Under the pieces are notes generated by a model. That model saw nothing but the letters and a program-made list of their open reading frames with translations, had not been told where the DNA came from and ran no database searches. Below, one piece after another: positions 29,998 through 39,819 of a stretch of 64,000 nt of DNA. Every line of letters starts with the position of its first letter. The first letter of the stretch is position 1. The translations under genes were made by a program, and so were the position numbers. This DNA is from an uncultured Sphaerochaeta sp. (GTDB taxonomy: Bacteria; Spirochaetota; Spirochaetia; Sphaerochaetales; Sphaerochaetaceae), in NCBI RefSeq assembly GCF_963676285.1, contig NZ_OY781063.1, positions 620,001 to 684,000 of the forward strand, in the 5' to 3' direction.

Positions 29998-31983
29998 CTA
30001 GGTGAATAGTCGTGTCCCGATCTCTGTCTCCCCCTTCCCTCGGTCAAACACCACCAAGGAACCAAAGCCTGTACATCCGTCTGCGTTGAAGGTATCGGTA
30101 GGGCTTGCCCACTCCTGGTGACTGAATACTACCGTATAAGCATCGTCTCCCTTCTTGATGGATATAGCCTCTATCAGGGAATCAGGAAATCGGATCTTCT
30201 TGAAATTGGAGAGTACCCGCTCCTTCTTGAACACAGCATCCTCGTTGAGTGAGATCAAGGTAAACAATGATACAAATCCATCCCCTTCCACCTCACTGAC
30301 CAGGGTCTTGTTGTCGATCAGCTCATTGTAGTGACGAGAGATCCTTGTTGACTTGATATATTGGGTAACTCCCTGGCTTGAGACGGTATGGATGTTCATT
30401 TCGTTCTGAGTACTCTGGTATACTGCTCCAGACTCTTGCAACCGTACCTTTCCCTTGTCATTGAAATGCAGATAGCTTTGATAGCTATGGTGTTCCTGTG
30501 ATAAAAACTCATCACAGATCAGGATAAGGGTTTTCTCCAATACCACGATCGTCCTACGTGGAAGCACCCCGACATCCAGATACCCTTGGTGCGAACCTTG
30601 GAAAGCAATATACCCGTTTTTCTGAGTCGTGCGGAACCCTATAGGAGCGCTGAGCTTGGAGCACTCCCAACTGTCCTTGCATACGGTGAAGTTCTTGTTA
30701 TCCACTGTTGTGGTGTTATGGGCAGTGCTGTCCTTGAACTCATACCGCTCAGACTTTGGGACATAGGTGTACCGCCCGGCATCCACCAGAAGATCCTCTC
30801 CATTCGCATAGAGGTCGAAATGTAACTTGTCACTATGCCCATGACCAGCGCCTAAGGTACCACAGTGAAAGCGAAGGTACGTACCTTCTTCCTTATAAAA
30901 AGCATTTCCACTTTCATGCAATACGAAGAGTCGTTGAGGTGTGAAGGAACTGGGAAGTTGGTCATATTGTTTTACCGCTTTGAAACCGAGTTCCCAGATG
31001 GTATCAAAATCAAGATGGGAGTACCCACCCTTCTTCAGCTCTCCATCCTGATAGAAATAGGCTGCCTTGGTGATGAGGTCCCTTTGGTCGATTGCATCAC
31101 TGTCGCCCATGCAGGGCTCTGTTCCGTCGGGTTTCTGCCATGCAAGGGAGGCCTTGCACATCTTGTATGTTTTCTCTTTGATCACCTCAGGAAGGGGAAG
31201 GTGAAGCCGGCTGGCCAGGATTACCACATCCAGATAGCAGTGCAGAACCTCATTATGGTACATGGGGGACTGTTCCCACTGCATTCCATCATCATATACC
31301 TGTATTTCGATCTCCCGAGCCAGCCTTCTGACGGCCTCCTTGCAGTAAGCTTCACTGACTTCACTCTTCTGGAGAGCGAGGGAAGCAAGAAACAACCCAT
31401 GGTTCTCCAGAACACCCCAGTTGCTCATAAGATGATAGCTGTCCCATACGGAATAGAGAAATTCCGCATGGTCAGCTACCGAGGAGAGGAATGCTTCAAG
31501 TACCGAATCTGTTATTGAAGGGCTTTCCTTGAAGTACTGCATCGCCTTGATCCAGTACTCCATGCGAAGCCCAGCCTCAATTGATCGCCACGCCTTCTGG
31601 CTCTTTGGGTCAGAACACCTGACGTTCTTCACCCAGTGACAGAGCTGGGAAGCAAAGGCCTGTGCATACTGCTCATTACCGGTAAGTGCATAGGCTTGTC
31701 CCAGCGTAATCCAGAACCGCATCCTGTTGAATGCGAAGACCCACTCACTATCATCGGATGGTTGATGTAACCAGTCTATATCGTGGGGGAATACAACCGG
31801 CTCAGTGGTACGTTCCATATCCCACCGTTGATTGAACAGAAATGACTGCTGAACAATCTCTTCGGCTGTAGCAATGATTGTCTCCGCTTCTTCTTTCTCA
31901 TACTGCCAAAGATAGGCTGAAACCTGCTTTGGCTCATCCAAGAAGCAGATTCTCCAATTGGAGAAATACGTATCTTTCTTCAT
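29998..31983 (-). CDS. Heparinase II/III family protein (polysaccharide or oligouronide lyase)
   Basis: A 661-residue protein: an N-terminal alpha-barrel (about residues 1-330, 'QKAWRSIEAGLRMEYWI', 'SNWGVLENHGLF') and a C-terminal heparinase II/III beta domain with 'LGAGHGHSDKLHFDLYANG' (about residue 380), 'DAGRYTYV' and 'KDSTAHNTTTVD'. Such lyases act by beta-elimination on uronic acid polysaccharides (heparin/heparan, alginate, related). No signal peptide is visible, so it probably works in the cytoplasm on imported oligosaccharides. It closes the operon of binding protein, two permeases and GH88. Exact substrate unknown. Confidence 0.85.
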   Translation of the reverse strand: MKKDTYFSNWRICFLDEPKQVSAYLWQYEKEEAETIIATAEEIVQQSFLFNQRWDMERTTEPVVFPHDIDWLHQPSDDSEWVFAFNRMRFWITLGQAYALTGNEQYAQAFASQLCHWVKNVRCSDPKSQKAWRSIEAGLRMEYWIKAMQYFKESPSITDSVLEAFLSSVADHAEFLYSVWDSYHLMSNWGVLENHGLFLASLALQKSEVSEAYCKEAVRRLAREIEIQVYDDGMQWEQSPMYHNEVLHCYLDVVILASRLHLPLPEVIKEKTYKMCKASLAWQKPDGTEPCMGDSDAIDQRDLITKAAYFYQDGELKKGGYSHLDFDTIWELGFKAVKQYDQLPSSFTPQRLFVLHESGNAFYKEEGTYLRFHCGTLGAGHGHSDKLHFDLYANGEDLLVDAGRYTYVPKSERYEFKDSTAHNTTTVDNKNFTVCKDSWECSKLSAPIGFRTTQKNGYIAFQGSHQGYLDVGVLPRRTIVVLEKTLILICDEFLSQEHHSYQSYLHFNDKGKVRLQESGAVYQSTQNEMNIHTVSSQGVTQYIKSTRISRHYNELIDNKTLVSEVEGDGFVSLFTLISLNEDAVFKKERVLSNFKKIRFPDSLIEAISIKKGDDAYTVVFSHQEWASPTDTFNADGCTGFGSLVVFDRGKGETEIGTRLFT

Positions 31984-31992
31984 ATACTCCCC

Positions 31993-33138
31993 TTACCAGA
32001 AGGTCGACCAACTACCACTGAGTCTCATCAGGGCTTCCATATAGAAATAATCACCCCATGAGACGCATTCATCAACCCCTTCAGGGGTGCATGTATTATA
32101 GGGACTCTTCTTGGAGTAGGTTCCGTGAAGGACCAGTCCATTGGAATAGGATGGGTCTGTTACCCTATAGGATGCATACAGGCTTTGCATGAGCTTCTTC
32201 GCCCAGGAGCGATACAGATCAGCTTGCGTATCATCGAGAAGATCAGCCATTTCCAAAAAACCGCAGGCAGCAATGGAAGCACTTGAGGAGTCTCTCGGCT
32301 CATCACCTTCAGTGAATATCAGGTCCCAGTAGGGAATCAAATCATGGGGGAGACGGGAGAGGAAGAATGCAGCGCTCTTGGAAAGCTGGGAGAGACAACG
32401 CTCATCCCTCGTGTATCGATAGCTGAGCGCAAGGCCATAGAGGGCCCAGGCCTGCCCCCGTGCCCAGAAGGAATCTGCACGGTATCCTTGGCAAGTTTCA
32501 CCCCTAAGAGGACCTCCATTTTCAGGGTCCATGAAGAAGGTATGGAAGGTGGAACCATCCTCGCGGAATGAGTGCTTGAGACAGGTATCTGTGTGGCGAA
32601 GGGCAATCGTACGATATCGTTCATCCCCCGTTACCTCGCTTGCCCAGTAGAGCAAGGGAAGATTCATCAAACAGTCGATGATAAAGCGATAATTTTCCTT
32701 TTCATCCATGGCTCCCCATGCTTGCAGGAAGGACCCTTTCTCCTGGAATCGTGTCAGCAACTGGTCTGCAGCAAGCAGTGCAGCTCGCTTTGCACGTTCA
32801 TTGCCATCCAACTTATACAAGGAGACACAACTGGGGGTATAGAGGAACCCCATGTCATGATGGTCTACCTCAATCTTGTTCTCAATACGGTGGAGAAAAC
32901 TCTCGGCAAGAATACTCGCTGCATGAAGGAATACCGGGTCCTTAGTATGCTGCCAAGCCAGGCATACCTCACCAGGCCAAAAACCACAGGTCCACTGGGT
33001 ATTATCACAGGGAGGATAGAAGTTTTTCACTGATGAATGGTTCTGGCAGCGATAGGTGAACAGAGGGAGATTCCGCCTCACCTGCGAAACTGCCTCATCC
33101 AAAGCAAGCTGAACAGTGTCCTGTGTTATTTCCTGCAT
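31993..33138 (-). CDS. Glycoside hydrolase family 88, unsaturated glucuronyl hydrolase
   Basis: Hydrolyses the 4,5-unsaturated uronic acid left at the non-reducing end by polysaccharide lyases. The 381-residue alpha6/alpha6 barrel has 'NTQWTCGFWPGEVCLA', 'FIIDCLMNLPLLYWA' with a catalytic aspartate near residue 150, 'GYRADSFWARGQAWALYGLA' and 'SSSASIAACGFLEM'. It lacks a signal peptide and so is cytoplasmic. The spacing to the permease gene upstream (2 bases) and the lyase downstream (9 bases) shows one operon and fits processing of oligouronides after import. Confidence 0.9.
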   Translation of the reverse strand: MQEITQDTVQLALDEAVSQVRRNLPLFTYRCQNHSSVKNFYPPCDNTQWTCGFWPGEVCLAWQHTKDPVFLHAASILAESFLHRIENKIEVDHHDMGFLYTPSCVSLYKLDGNERAKRAALLAADQLLTRFQEKGSFLQAWGAMDEKENYRFIIDCLMNLPLLYWASEVTGDERYRTIALRHTDTCLKHSFREDGSTFHTFFMDPENGGPLRGETCQGYRADSFWARGQAWALYGLALSYRYTRDERCLSQLSKSAAFFLSRLPHDLIPYWDLIFTEGDEPRDSSSASIAACGFLEMADLLDDTQADLYRSWAKKLMQSLYASYRVTDPSYSNGLVLHGTYSKKSPYNTCTPEGVDECVSWGDYFYMEALMRLSGSWSTFW

Positions 33139-33140
33139 AC

Positions 33141-33977
33141 CTACCCCTTCAGGCCCGCAGTGGCCACTCCCTGGACAAAGAACTTCTGCAGGGAGAGAAA
33201 GACAATGACTACCGGAACCAAGGCAACCACACTTGCTGCCATAATCAAGCCATACTCACTGGAATACTGGCTTATGAACATTCTGAGTCCTATCTGGATG
33301 GTCTTCAGCTCGGTCCGAGTAAGATAGAGCAAGGGACCGAGGAAGTCATTCCAGGTATTGACAAATGTGAAGATCGTCAAGGTGGAGAGTGCAGGCTTCG
33401 AGAGAGGAAGCATGATTTTCCACCAGATGCTGTACTCACTCATCCCATCGATTCTTGCTGCCTCGCACAGCTCATCGGGAACACTCATATAGAACTGTTT
33501 CATCAAGAACACCCCGAAAGCACTGAAAGCCTGGAGGAAGATGATTGACAGGTGTGTGTTGTTCAGCCCGAAAGAACGCATCATGATGAACTGAGGAACC
33601 ATATATACATGCCAAGGCATGGCAATGGTAGCTACATACCCGAGAAACAGGAGATTTCTTCCTTTGAACTGCAACTTCGCAAACGCATAGGCAGCAAACG
33701 AAGAGGTTAAAAGTTGGAGAAATGTCACAATAACGGTCAGCTTGGCTGTATTCTTGATAAACAACCCCAAGGGGATGGTTGTCCAGATTTCTGCATAGTT
33801 TTCCCATCGCGGCTCAGAGGGGATCCACTGAATTGGAAAGGAAAACACATCCTTGTCGAGCTTAAGCGATGCGCTGATCATCCAGGCAAATGGCAGCAAC
33901 ATCACCAGCGCTGAGAGGATAAGCAAGAGATAGACTGCAATGGTGGAATAGGTGGTTTTTCTGGTTCGTATTTGCAT
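33141..33977 (-). CDS. Carbohydrate ABC transporter permease (MalG/CUT1 type)
   Basis: Inner-membrane permease of 278 residues with six predicted helices and the EAA loop 'CEAARIDGMSEYSIWWKIML' that docks the ATPase. The C-terminal 'SLQKFFVQGVATAGLKG' is the standard MalG-type ending. It pairs with the permease encoded 9 bases upstream and the binding protein before it. The operon contains no ATPase gene. Confidence 0.92.
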   Translation of the reverse strand: MQIRTRKTTYSTIAVYLLLILSALVMLLPFAWMISASLKLDKDVFSFPIQWIPSEPRWENYAEIWTTIPLGLFIKNTAKLTVIVTFLQLLTSSFAAYAFAKLQFKGRNLLFLGYVATIAMPWHVYMVPQFIMMRSFGLNNTHLSIIFLQAFSAFGVFLMKQFYMSVPDELCEAARIDGMSEYSIWWKIMLPLSKPALSTLTIFTFVNTWNDFLGPLLYLTRTELKTIQIGLRMFISQYSSEYGLIMAASVVALVPVVIVFLSLQKFFVQGVATAGLKG

Positions 33978-33986
33978 GGCGTCCTC

Positions 33987-34865
33987 CTAATGCATCCGCT
34001 TCTCACCATTGAACTGAACCAATGTAACGGTGAGAACCAGGATAAAGAGCACCATGGCAACAGCACTTGCAGAACCAAGATTCCAACTGATGAAGGCTTT
34101 GTTATAAATATCGTAGACGAGTACCAAAGTAGCAGTACCCGGACCTCCCTGGGTGACCATATATACGATGTCATAGACCTTGAAGCACTGGATGGTCAAC
34201 ATAACCATCACGAAAAATGAGACACCACTAAGCTGAGGAATGGTAACATAGCGGAATCGTTGCCATGCATTGGTTCCATCGAGGCTTGCTGCTTCATAGA
34301 GCTCGGGGTTTATTCCTTGCAAACCAGCAAGATAAATAATCATATAATAGCCCATGTACTTCCATACACTGAAGAAAACGATGGTGATCATCGCCCAGTC
34401 CTTGTCAGCTGCCCATCCGGGTACCGACTCAAAACCCAATGTATAGAGCAACATATTGACCGGGCCCTTGGATGGGTTGAAGATCATATTCCAGACCGCC
34501 GCAACGGCAACCAATGAAGCTACATAGGGGAAAAAACTCACTGTCCTAAAGAAATTGCGGGCTTTGAATCCCTGATTGAGTATGACTGCAAGAAACAAAC
34601 TTGCAACCAAGGTAAGGGGAACCGTCCCTGCTGTATAGACGATGGTATTTTTCAAGGCAGCCTTGAACTGGTTATCGTCAAACAGGTCGATAAAATTGCC
34701 TAGGCCCGCCCAGGTGATGGGATTTGAACCATCCCAATGCAGGAAGGCAAGTGCAAATGCAAATATGATGGGGACCATGGTAAACACGGCAAACCCAATG
34801 AAGTTGGGTGCAATGAAACTATACGCCACCAACTGTTTTTTTAACGTTGCTTTTTTTGAGGGCAT
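33987..34865 (-). CDS. Carbohydrate ABC transporter permease (MalF/CUT1 type)
   Basis: Inner-membrane permease of 292 residues. 'AYSFIAPNFIGFAVFTMVPI' opens the first helix, and the EAA loop is 'YEAASLDGTNAWQRFRYVTI'. I use ATG 34865 (GAGGAT upstream); the frame reaches 34964 but crosses a strong hairpin and lacks a ribosome site there. Partner of the MalG-type permease just downstream. Confidence 0.92.
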   Translation of the reverse strand: MPSKKATLKKQLVAYSFIAPNFIGFAVFTMVPIIFAFALAFLHWDGSNPITWAGLGNFIDLFDDNQFKAALKNTIVYTAGTVPLTLVASLFLAVILNQGFKARNFFRTVSFFPYVASLVAVAAVWNMIFNPSKGPVNMLLYTLGFESVPGWAADKDWAMITIVFFSVWKYMGYYMIIYLAGLQGINPELYEAASLDGTNAWQRFRYVTIPQLSGVSFFVMVMLTIQCFKVYDIVYMVTQGGPGTATLVLVYDIYNKAFISWNLGSASAVAMVLFILVLTVTLVQFNGEKRMH

Positions 34866-34890
34866 GAAACCATCCTCGGTTCTGGAATGT

Positions 34891-34918
34891 GGTACAGGGG
34901 ATGAACATCCCCTGTACC
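34891..34918 (-). terminator. Intercistronic hairpin between binding-protein and permease genes
   Basis: Perfect 13-pair stem (GGTACAGGGGATG and its complement) with a 2-base loop and no T-tract. Such hairpins commonly protect the binding-protein mRNA end or attenuate the permeases, giving more binding protein than permease. Confidence 0.8.
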
Positions 34919-34932
34919 GATAAAAAGGAGAA

Positions 34933-36216
34933 CTATTTTCCCAGAATCTTCTGGATTTGCTCATTCATCTTCTTGATACCGCCATCGACACTGATGTTGT
35001 TGGTCATGATTTCATCATGCACCTGATTCAACACCACCTCGATCTCTGCAGATTTCTCATGCAAAGGCATCTCAAGATAGGTCTTGTGCACCTGAAGTGC
35101 ATCACGTGTTGCCTGATCGGTTGGGAATCCAGGCTTGGAAGCGATGATCTCGATAACGCTATCATCTTTGATTGCAGGGATGGTCCCGGTCTTTGCGATA
35201 ATCTGGGCGCCTTCAGGACCGGTTACGAACTTAACGAAATCAAATGCAGCGTCTTTCTTCTTGGAAGCATTACTCACTCCAATGCTGGTAATGGTTCCAA
35301 GGGTGGTTCCAGGAGCAACACCCTCAGCATGGGGATACTTGACCAATCCCCACTCGGAACATTCAGTCTTGCCCTGGGCAATCTGGTCGATCAGGGTGGC
35401 AATAAACCATGAACCCATGTTCATCATTGCAACGCTGTTGTTATAGAACACACCACTATAGTGGGTGGATGAGGTCTTCAAGGTTGCATAATCCTGGACA
35501 ATTCCATCCCTCTGTTGGGCCAGTACCATCTCATAGTAAGGAGCGAGGAAGTCATAGGTACCATCAACAATGGTATTCTTTCCATCTAGGATGCCGAACA
35601 ACTGCACAGCAGAACGCCAGGTATGATAGTGAGCTCCATATACCTTGTTTGCGCCCATGCCGCTGGTCATCTTACGGGCAAGCGCGTCAAACTCAGCAAA
35701 GGTCATATCATTGGAGGGATAGGCAACACCAGCGTTATCGAAGAGTTCCTTGTTGTAGTAGACAATCCAGAAATCACTGCGGAATGGAATGCCATAGAGC
35801 TTTCCATCAACAGAAATCTGGTCTGTGGTTCCACCATAGAGGGAAAGATCAACACCTTCGCTGGCGATCATTGGATTGAGATCCATCAGCAAATTGCGCT
35901 TCACCAGGTTGTTGTAACCAGGAATGTCCTTGATGGTGACAATATCAATTGAAGAGTCTCCACCAGAGAGCTGGGTCTGCAACATGGTCATGAAGTCAGC
36001 CGAGCCAAGATCGAGCATCTCGATCTTCACATCAGGGTTTGCTGCCTCGTATGCGGTGATCAATGGCTCATAATACGTGGTGGAAGCAATGTCCCACAGG
36101 GCCCATTTGAGTGTGGTCTGTCCTCCTACCTCCTGGGCTGCCTCCTTGGTTCCATTGGCAAACACAGAACCTGTCAGTAGTGCGAGTACAAGTAAAATCG
36201 TCAGTACTTTTTTCAT
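34933..36216 (-). CDS. Extracellular solute-binding protein (CUT1 sugar ABC transporter)
   Basis: Periplasmic sugar-binding protein of 427 residues. A type I signal peptide ends at 'GSVFA' before 'NGTKEAA'; no lipobox cysteine is present. 'TLKWALWD', 'YYEPLITAYEAANPDVKIEM' and 'SDFWIVYYNKELFDNAGV' are typical of family 1 solute-binding proteins. Strong ribosome site (AAGGAGG). It is the first gene of the five-gene uronide operon and the likely main target of the divergent two-component system. Confidence 0.92.
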   Translation of the reverse strand: MKKVLTILLVLALLTGSVFANGTKEAAQEVGGQTTLKWALWDIASTTYYEPLITAYEAANPDVKIEMLDLGSADFMTMLQTQLSGGDSSIDIVTIKDIPGYNNLVKRNLLMDLNPMIASEGVDLSLYGGTTDQISVDGKLYGIPFRSDFWIVYYNKELFDNAGVAYPSNDMTFAEFDALARKMTSGMGANKVYGAHYHTWRSAVQLFGILDGKNTIVDGTYDFLAPYYEMVLAQQRDGIVQDYATLKTSSTHYSGVFYNNSVAMMNMGSWFIATLIDQIAQGKTECSEWGLVKYPHAEGVAPGTTLGTITSIGVSNASKKKDAAFDFVKFVTGPEGAQIIAKTGTIPAIKDDSVIEIIASKPGFPTDQATRDALQVHKTYLEMPLHEKSAEIEVVLNQVHDEIMTNNISVDGGIKKMNEQIQKILGK

Positions 36217-36286
36217 GGATAAACCTCCTTACGGTTCATAACACAGAGGATTCTTTTCCTCTCAGCCTTAGGGTATGGCCCAATGG

Positions 36287-36315
36287 TTTACAATACCATG
36301 CAATTCAATGTACAA
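36287..36315 (-). promoter_or_regulatory. Candidate promoter of the uronide uptake operon
   Basis: Minus strand TTGTAC (36310-36315), 17-base spacer, TGTAAA (36287-36292). The weak -10 suits an activated promoter. Confidence 0.45.
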
Positions 36316-36321
36316 AAGCTT

Positions 36322-36383
36322 TACTTTTTTCCGTACCTGCAAAAAAAGTTGTACTATTTTCTTTGAACCTGTACTTTTTTCCG
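36322..36383 (-). promoter_or_regulatory. Direct repeats, candidate binding sites of the AraC-type regulator
   Basis: On the minus strand CGGAAAAAAGTA occurs exactly twice (36372-36383 and 36322-36333), 50 bases apart, with a related AAGAAAATAGTAC between them (about 36351-36363). The proximal copy ends 6 bases before the -35 of the binding-protein operon, the usual place for an AraC-family activator. Confidence 0.5.
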
Positions 36384-36460
36384 AACATTCCCAAGATCCT
36401 CCAGTTTCCGGTTGCGCCCTCCTCCCAGCGTAGCTCATACTCTCCTGTGGGAGGCGTTGT

Positions 36461-38233
36461 ATGCGGCTGAAAACCTTGAAGGGGAAGATAACGATGATCA
36501 CCATCACCTTTGCCCTTGTCATTGCTATCTTGGTGGCAACCTTCAGTTTCCTGCTCTTCCGTTCATTTGCCCTTGAAAGCCAGATTTCCTCAACTGAGTT
36601 CAACCTGCAGTTCATTGGAGCAAAAGCCCGTGAGAATATGGTTGCCATAGACTCCCTTATCAAGTGGTGCACCACCAATACCTTGGTATCTGCATATCTT
36701 GAACAGGAGGGAAATGCCAATGCCCTGGAAACCTATGAACGGGTAAAGGAAGAGGTAATGAACAACCTCGCCCAGGCATATGTCAGCAGGATCATCATCA
36801 CCGATATCAACCATACAAAGCTCATTCATACCGGTCTCTGGATGAGCGACAGCATGCCGGTAAATACCACCAATGTGGACATGGTACTTCCCCCTACCTT
36901 TACTGAGAATGGTGGCTGGAACCATATCTGGCAGGACCCCTTCCTCAGGGGAGAGGCACAAGTATTGCCCATCAGGAGAGTACTCACCCGCTCCTCATCC
37001 CCGGAGGTGACCGGACAGCTCTACCTCGCAGTTAGCGCCTCATTGATCCTTGACTTGGTCAAGGACTATACACTTCCTGAGGGCTCTTCCCTGTACCTTG
37101 GAATTGGGAACCATTTTTACCAACTGAAGAATAACCGCTTCCATCTGATGCAAGTCCCCGCCATGGAGGTTATGGACGCAGATACCGATGGGGAGCAGAC
37201 CCAAGTTGCAAGGGTCCTCCTAGATGGTCAGCAGCAGTTGCTGATCACCTGCCCCACCGGTTTTCAGGACATCACCCTCAGCCAGACCCTCTCATCTGAT
37301 AAAGTACGGTTTGAGCGTACCACCTACCTCTCCATGTTGGTTATCATCCTGTTGGCTGTCTTGCTCTTTGGAATCATCCTCGCCCTCTTACTGAACCGGC
37401 TCTTCAACCGCCCGATTGCAAAGATCCAGGAAAGAATGAAGGCAATCGCACATAGTGACTTCTCCAGCGACCCAAGCATAGAATGGGAGGATGAGCTGGG
37501 TGATATTGGAAGAGGAATCAATGAACTGGCAGGACGGGTTGATGAGCTGCTTGAACGGCGTGTCACCGATGAAAAAAAGAAACAGGAACTGGAGTACCGT
37601 ATGCTCCAGAGTCAGATTAACCCCCATTTCCTCTATAATACACTCAACTCCATCAAATGGATGGCTACCTTGCAGAAAGCAACCGGAATTGCTGAGATGA
37701 CCACCAGCCTCTCCCGGCTTATGAAGAATGTGAGCAAAGCCGATGAGCCAATCATCACCCTGGAGGCTGAACTTGATTTGCTAAATGATTACTTTGTCAT
37801 CCAGAAGTACCGCTATGGAGGAACCCTTGTCCTTCAGGTCTCGATCGATCCAAGCTACTACACCATCGGCATTCCCCGGTTCACCTTACAGCCACTGGTG
37901 GAAAATGCAATCTTCCATGGTATCGAGCCAAAGGGAGGAGCAGGAACAGTAACAATCGAGGCAATACTGGAAGAGGATGCCTGTAGGCTTATCATCACTG
38001 ATGACGGAGTAGGAATGGATCAATCCATGATTGATGCCGCCTTCGACTCCAGCAAATCCCCAAACAAGGGCATGTTCACTGAGATTGGGATCAAGAATGT
38101 AGCAAAACGAATCGAATATATGTTTGGTGTGAACTACGGACTCACCTTGCAGAGCGAGAAAGGGCTGTACACAAAAGCCATCATTCGTTTACCGCTGCTG
38201 AAAAAGGATGGAACAGCATGGCAACCAAACTGA
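36461..38233 (+). CDS. Sensor histidine kinase, YesM/LytS type (his_kinase domain PF06580)
   Basis: Membrane sensor of 590 residues: an N-terminal helix (about 12-35), a large extracytoplasmic sensing region, a second helix near residues 285-310, HAMP, then the His_kinase domain with 'SQINPHFLYNTLNSIKWMA' (phospho-accepting His about residue 388) and an HATPase with 'LVENAIFHGIEPKGG' and 'DDGVGMDQ'. YesM-type kinases pair with AraC-type response regulators and control extracellular polysaccharide use. It overlaps the regulator gene by 16 bases. Ribosome site GGGAGG. Likely senses uronic oligosaccharides or the loaded binding protein (inference). Confidence 0.92.
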   Translation: MRLKTLKGKITMITITFALVIAILVATFSFLLFRSFALESQISSTEFNLQFIGAKARENMVAIDSLIKWCTTNTLVSAYLEQEGNANALETYERVKEEVMNNLAQAYVSRIIITDINHTKLIHTGLWMSDSMPVNTTNVDMVLPPTFTENGGWNHIWQDPFLRGEAQVLPIRRVLTRSSSPEVTGQLYLAVSASLILDLVKDYTLPEGSSLYLGIGNHFYQLKNNRFHLMQVPAMEVMDADTDGEQTQVARVLLDGQQQLLITCPTGFQDITLSQTLSSDKVRFERTTYLSMLVIILLAVLLFGIILALLLNRLFNRPIAKIQERMKAIAHSDFSSDPSIEWEDELGDIGRGINELAGRVDELLERRVTDEKKKQELEYRMLQSQINPHFLYNTLNSIKWMATLQKATGIAEMTTSLSRLMKNVSKADEPIITLEAELDLLNDYFVIQKYRYGGTLVLQVSIDPSYYTIGIPRFTLQPLVENAIFHGIEPKGGAGTVTIEAILEEDACRLIITDDGVGMDQSMIDAAFDSSKSPNKGMFTEIGIKNVAKRIEYMFGVNYGLTLQSEKGLYTKAIIRLPLLKKDGTAWQPN

Positions 38234-39819
38234 TCATAGCCGATGATGAACCGTTGGTCCTGGTCGGACTGCAATCCATGCTTAACTGGGATGAGCTCGG
38301 TATCGAGATTGTTGCAGTGGCACGCAATGGGTTGCAACTCCAGCAGGCAATTGAAAGAGAACACCCTCAGCTGGTTATCACTGATATCAAGATGCCCATC
38401 AAGAGTGGTCTGGAAGTGCTGAAGGAGAGTGGATCGGTATATGGAAGAGTCCCACTGTTTATCCTCCTTACCAGCTATGAGGAGTTCAGCTATGTCAAGG
38501 AAGCGCTTACCTACCAAGCAGTAGACTACCTGGTCAAGCTTGAATTAACCGAACAAAGCCTCGCTGCATCGGTGCAGAAGGCCCTGGACCTCCTACACCA
38601 GATCAAGGAACAGGGATACCCTCCCTACCCTCTATATGAGCGTGGAGCAATGGGAGCCTTTAGGGACAAGTTCTTTGTCCGGTTGTTCAACGGTCTCATA
38701 GACAGCCGGCAGGCCTTCGATTCCCAAAAACAGGAACTGGTTCTCTGTTTTGAAGAGAAACAGTATGTTGTCTGCTATGTAACCATTGAAAGCAAGGAGG
38801 AAGAGGAGCGTGATGTGAGCCTCTACTATAGCAGTACCGGCATGTTGAAGGAGACGCTCTCACGCTATCTTACCTGTCATATAACTAGTTTGGACTTGCA
38901 CCATCTAGCCATCACCTTCTGTTTGAATGAAGAACAAGGAGCTCACTATCGTACCATTATCCGACAGGTTCTGGAGAAGGCATTGCACGTTATATACAAC
39001 TACTTTTCCGTGCATCTTCTCTGTTGTGTAGGGATCCCGGTAAATGACCCATACCACCTTAGTGACTCGTTCAACTCAGCTCGACAGTTGCTCACCAGTT
39101 CTCAGGAGAAGGTCTCCATCACTTTTGCTGAACAGAAGCATGTACAACGCTTTAGCCTGGAGCCCTATCGCATTCGTCTTACCAGGGCTTTTGAAGAGCT
39201 CGATGCAGAGGAGCTGGCCCAGATCATGGAGGATGTAGCACAAGAGATGGACAGACAGGGTATCACACCGTTGCAAGCAGTCGAGAGTGCAAGCAATATC
39301 CTCTATATGGCCATCAGCCTTATCCCGGAAGGACAGAAACTTATTGAACAGATCTTCCAGGAGGAACATGGAGGCTACCGACAACTATACAGTTTCACTA
39401 CCACCAACCAGTGTTGTACATACCTTCGCCATCTTGCCGAGGGATTAGGCAAGTATCTGCAGTCCAGAAAGCAGGACTATCGTGCAAAGGTCGTTGCTAA
39501 TATCCAGCAATACATTCAGGAAAACATCACCAGAAAGCTCAACCTCACAGAGGTTGCCCTGCTCTTCGGGTTCAGCCAGAACTACCTCAGCAGTCTCTTC
39601 TCCCGCTACAGCGAGTGCAGTTTCGTAGAGTACATCACCAAGGAAAAAGTGCATGCGGCGAAACAGATGATGGCTCAGGGTGAGTACAAGGTGTATGAGA
39701 TTGCAGAAAAACTTGGGTTTGAAAGCTCCTTCTACTTCAGCAAGGTGTTCAAAAAGGTGGAGGGGCTCAGCCCAAGGCAGTACCTGCAACACCTTTCACG
39801 CAAGGGAGACCACGTATGA
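38218..39819 (+). CDS. Response regulator with AraC-type DNA-binding domain (YesN type)
   Basis: A 533-residue regulator: receiver domain with acidic pair Asp9-Asp10 and phospho-acceptor Asp56 ('LVITDIKMPIKSG'), a long central region of unknown function, and two AraC helix-turn-helix motifs at about residues 435-530 ('KLNLTEVALLFGFSQNYLSS', 'VYEIAEKLGFESSFYFSKVF'). The receiver's usual Lys-Pro near strand five is 'YLVKLEL' here, with Lys retained. It is the cognate partner of the upstream kinase and probably activates the divergent uronide operon at the CGGAAAAAAGTA repeats. Confidence 0.93.
   Translation: MATKLIIADDEPLVLVGLQSMLNWDELGIEIVAVARNGLQLQQAIEREHPQLVITDIKMPIKSGLEVLKESGSVYGRVPLFILLTSYEEFSYVKEALTYQAVDYLVKLELTEQSLAASVQKALDLLHQIKEQGYPPYPLYERGAMGAFRDKFFVRLFNGLIDSRQAFDSQKQELVLCFEEKQYVVCYVTIESKEEEERDVSLYYSSTGMLKETLSRYLTCHITSLDLHHLAITFCLNEEQGAHYRTIIRQVLEKALHVIYNYFSVHLLCCVGIPVNDPYHLSDSFNSARQLLTSSQEKVSITFAEQKHVQRFSLEPYRIRLTRAFEELDAEELAQIMEDVAQEMDRQGITPLQAVESASNILYMAISLIPEGQKLIEQIFQEEHGGYRQLYSFTTTNQCCTYLRHLAEGLGKYLQSRKQDYRAKVVANIQQYIQENITRKLNLTEVALLFGFSQNYLSSLFSRYSECSFVEYITKEKVHAAKQMMAQGEYKVYEIAEKLGFESSFYFSKVFKKVEGLSPRQYLQHLSRKGDHV

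Noticed and set aside
34866..34964. Longer N-terminus for the MalF-type permease
   Set aside because: The extension would include a perfect 28-base hairpin, lacks a ribosome site, and puts 33 polar residues before a normal MalF start.
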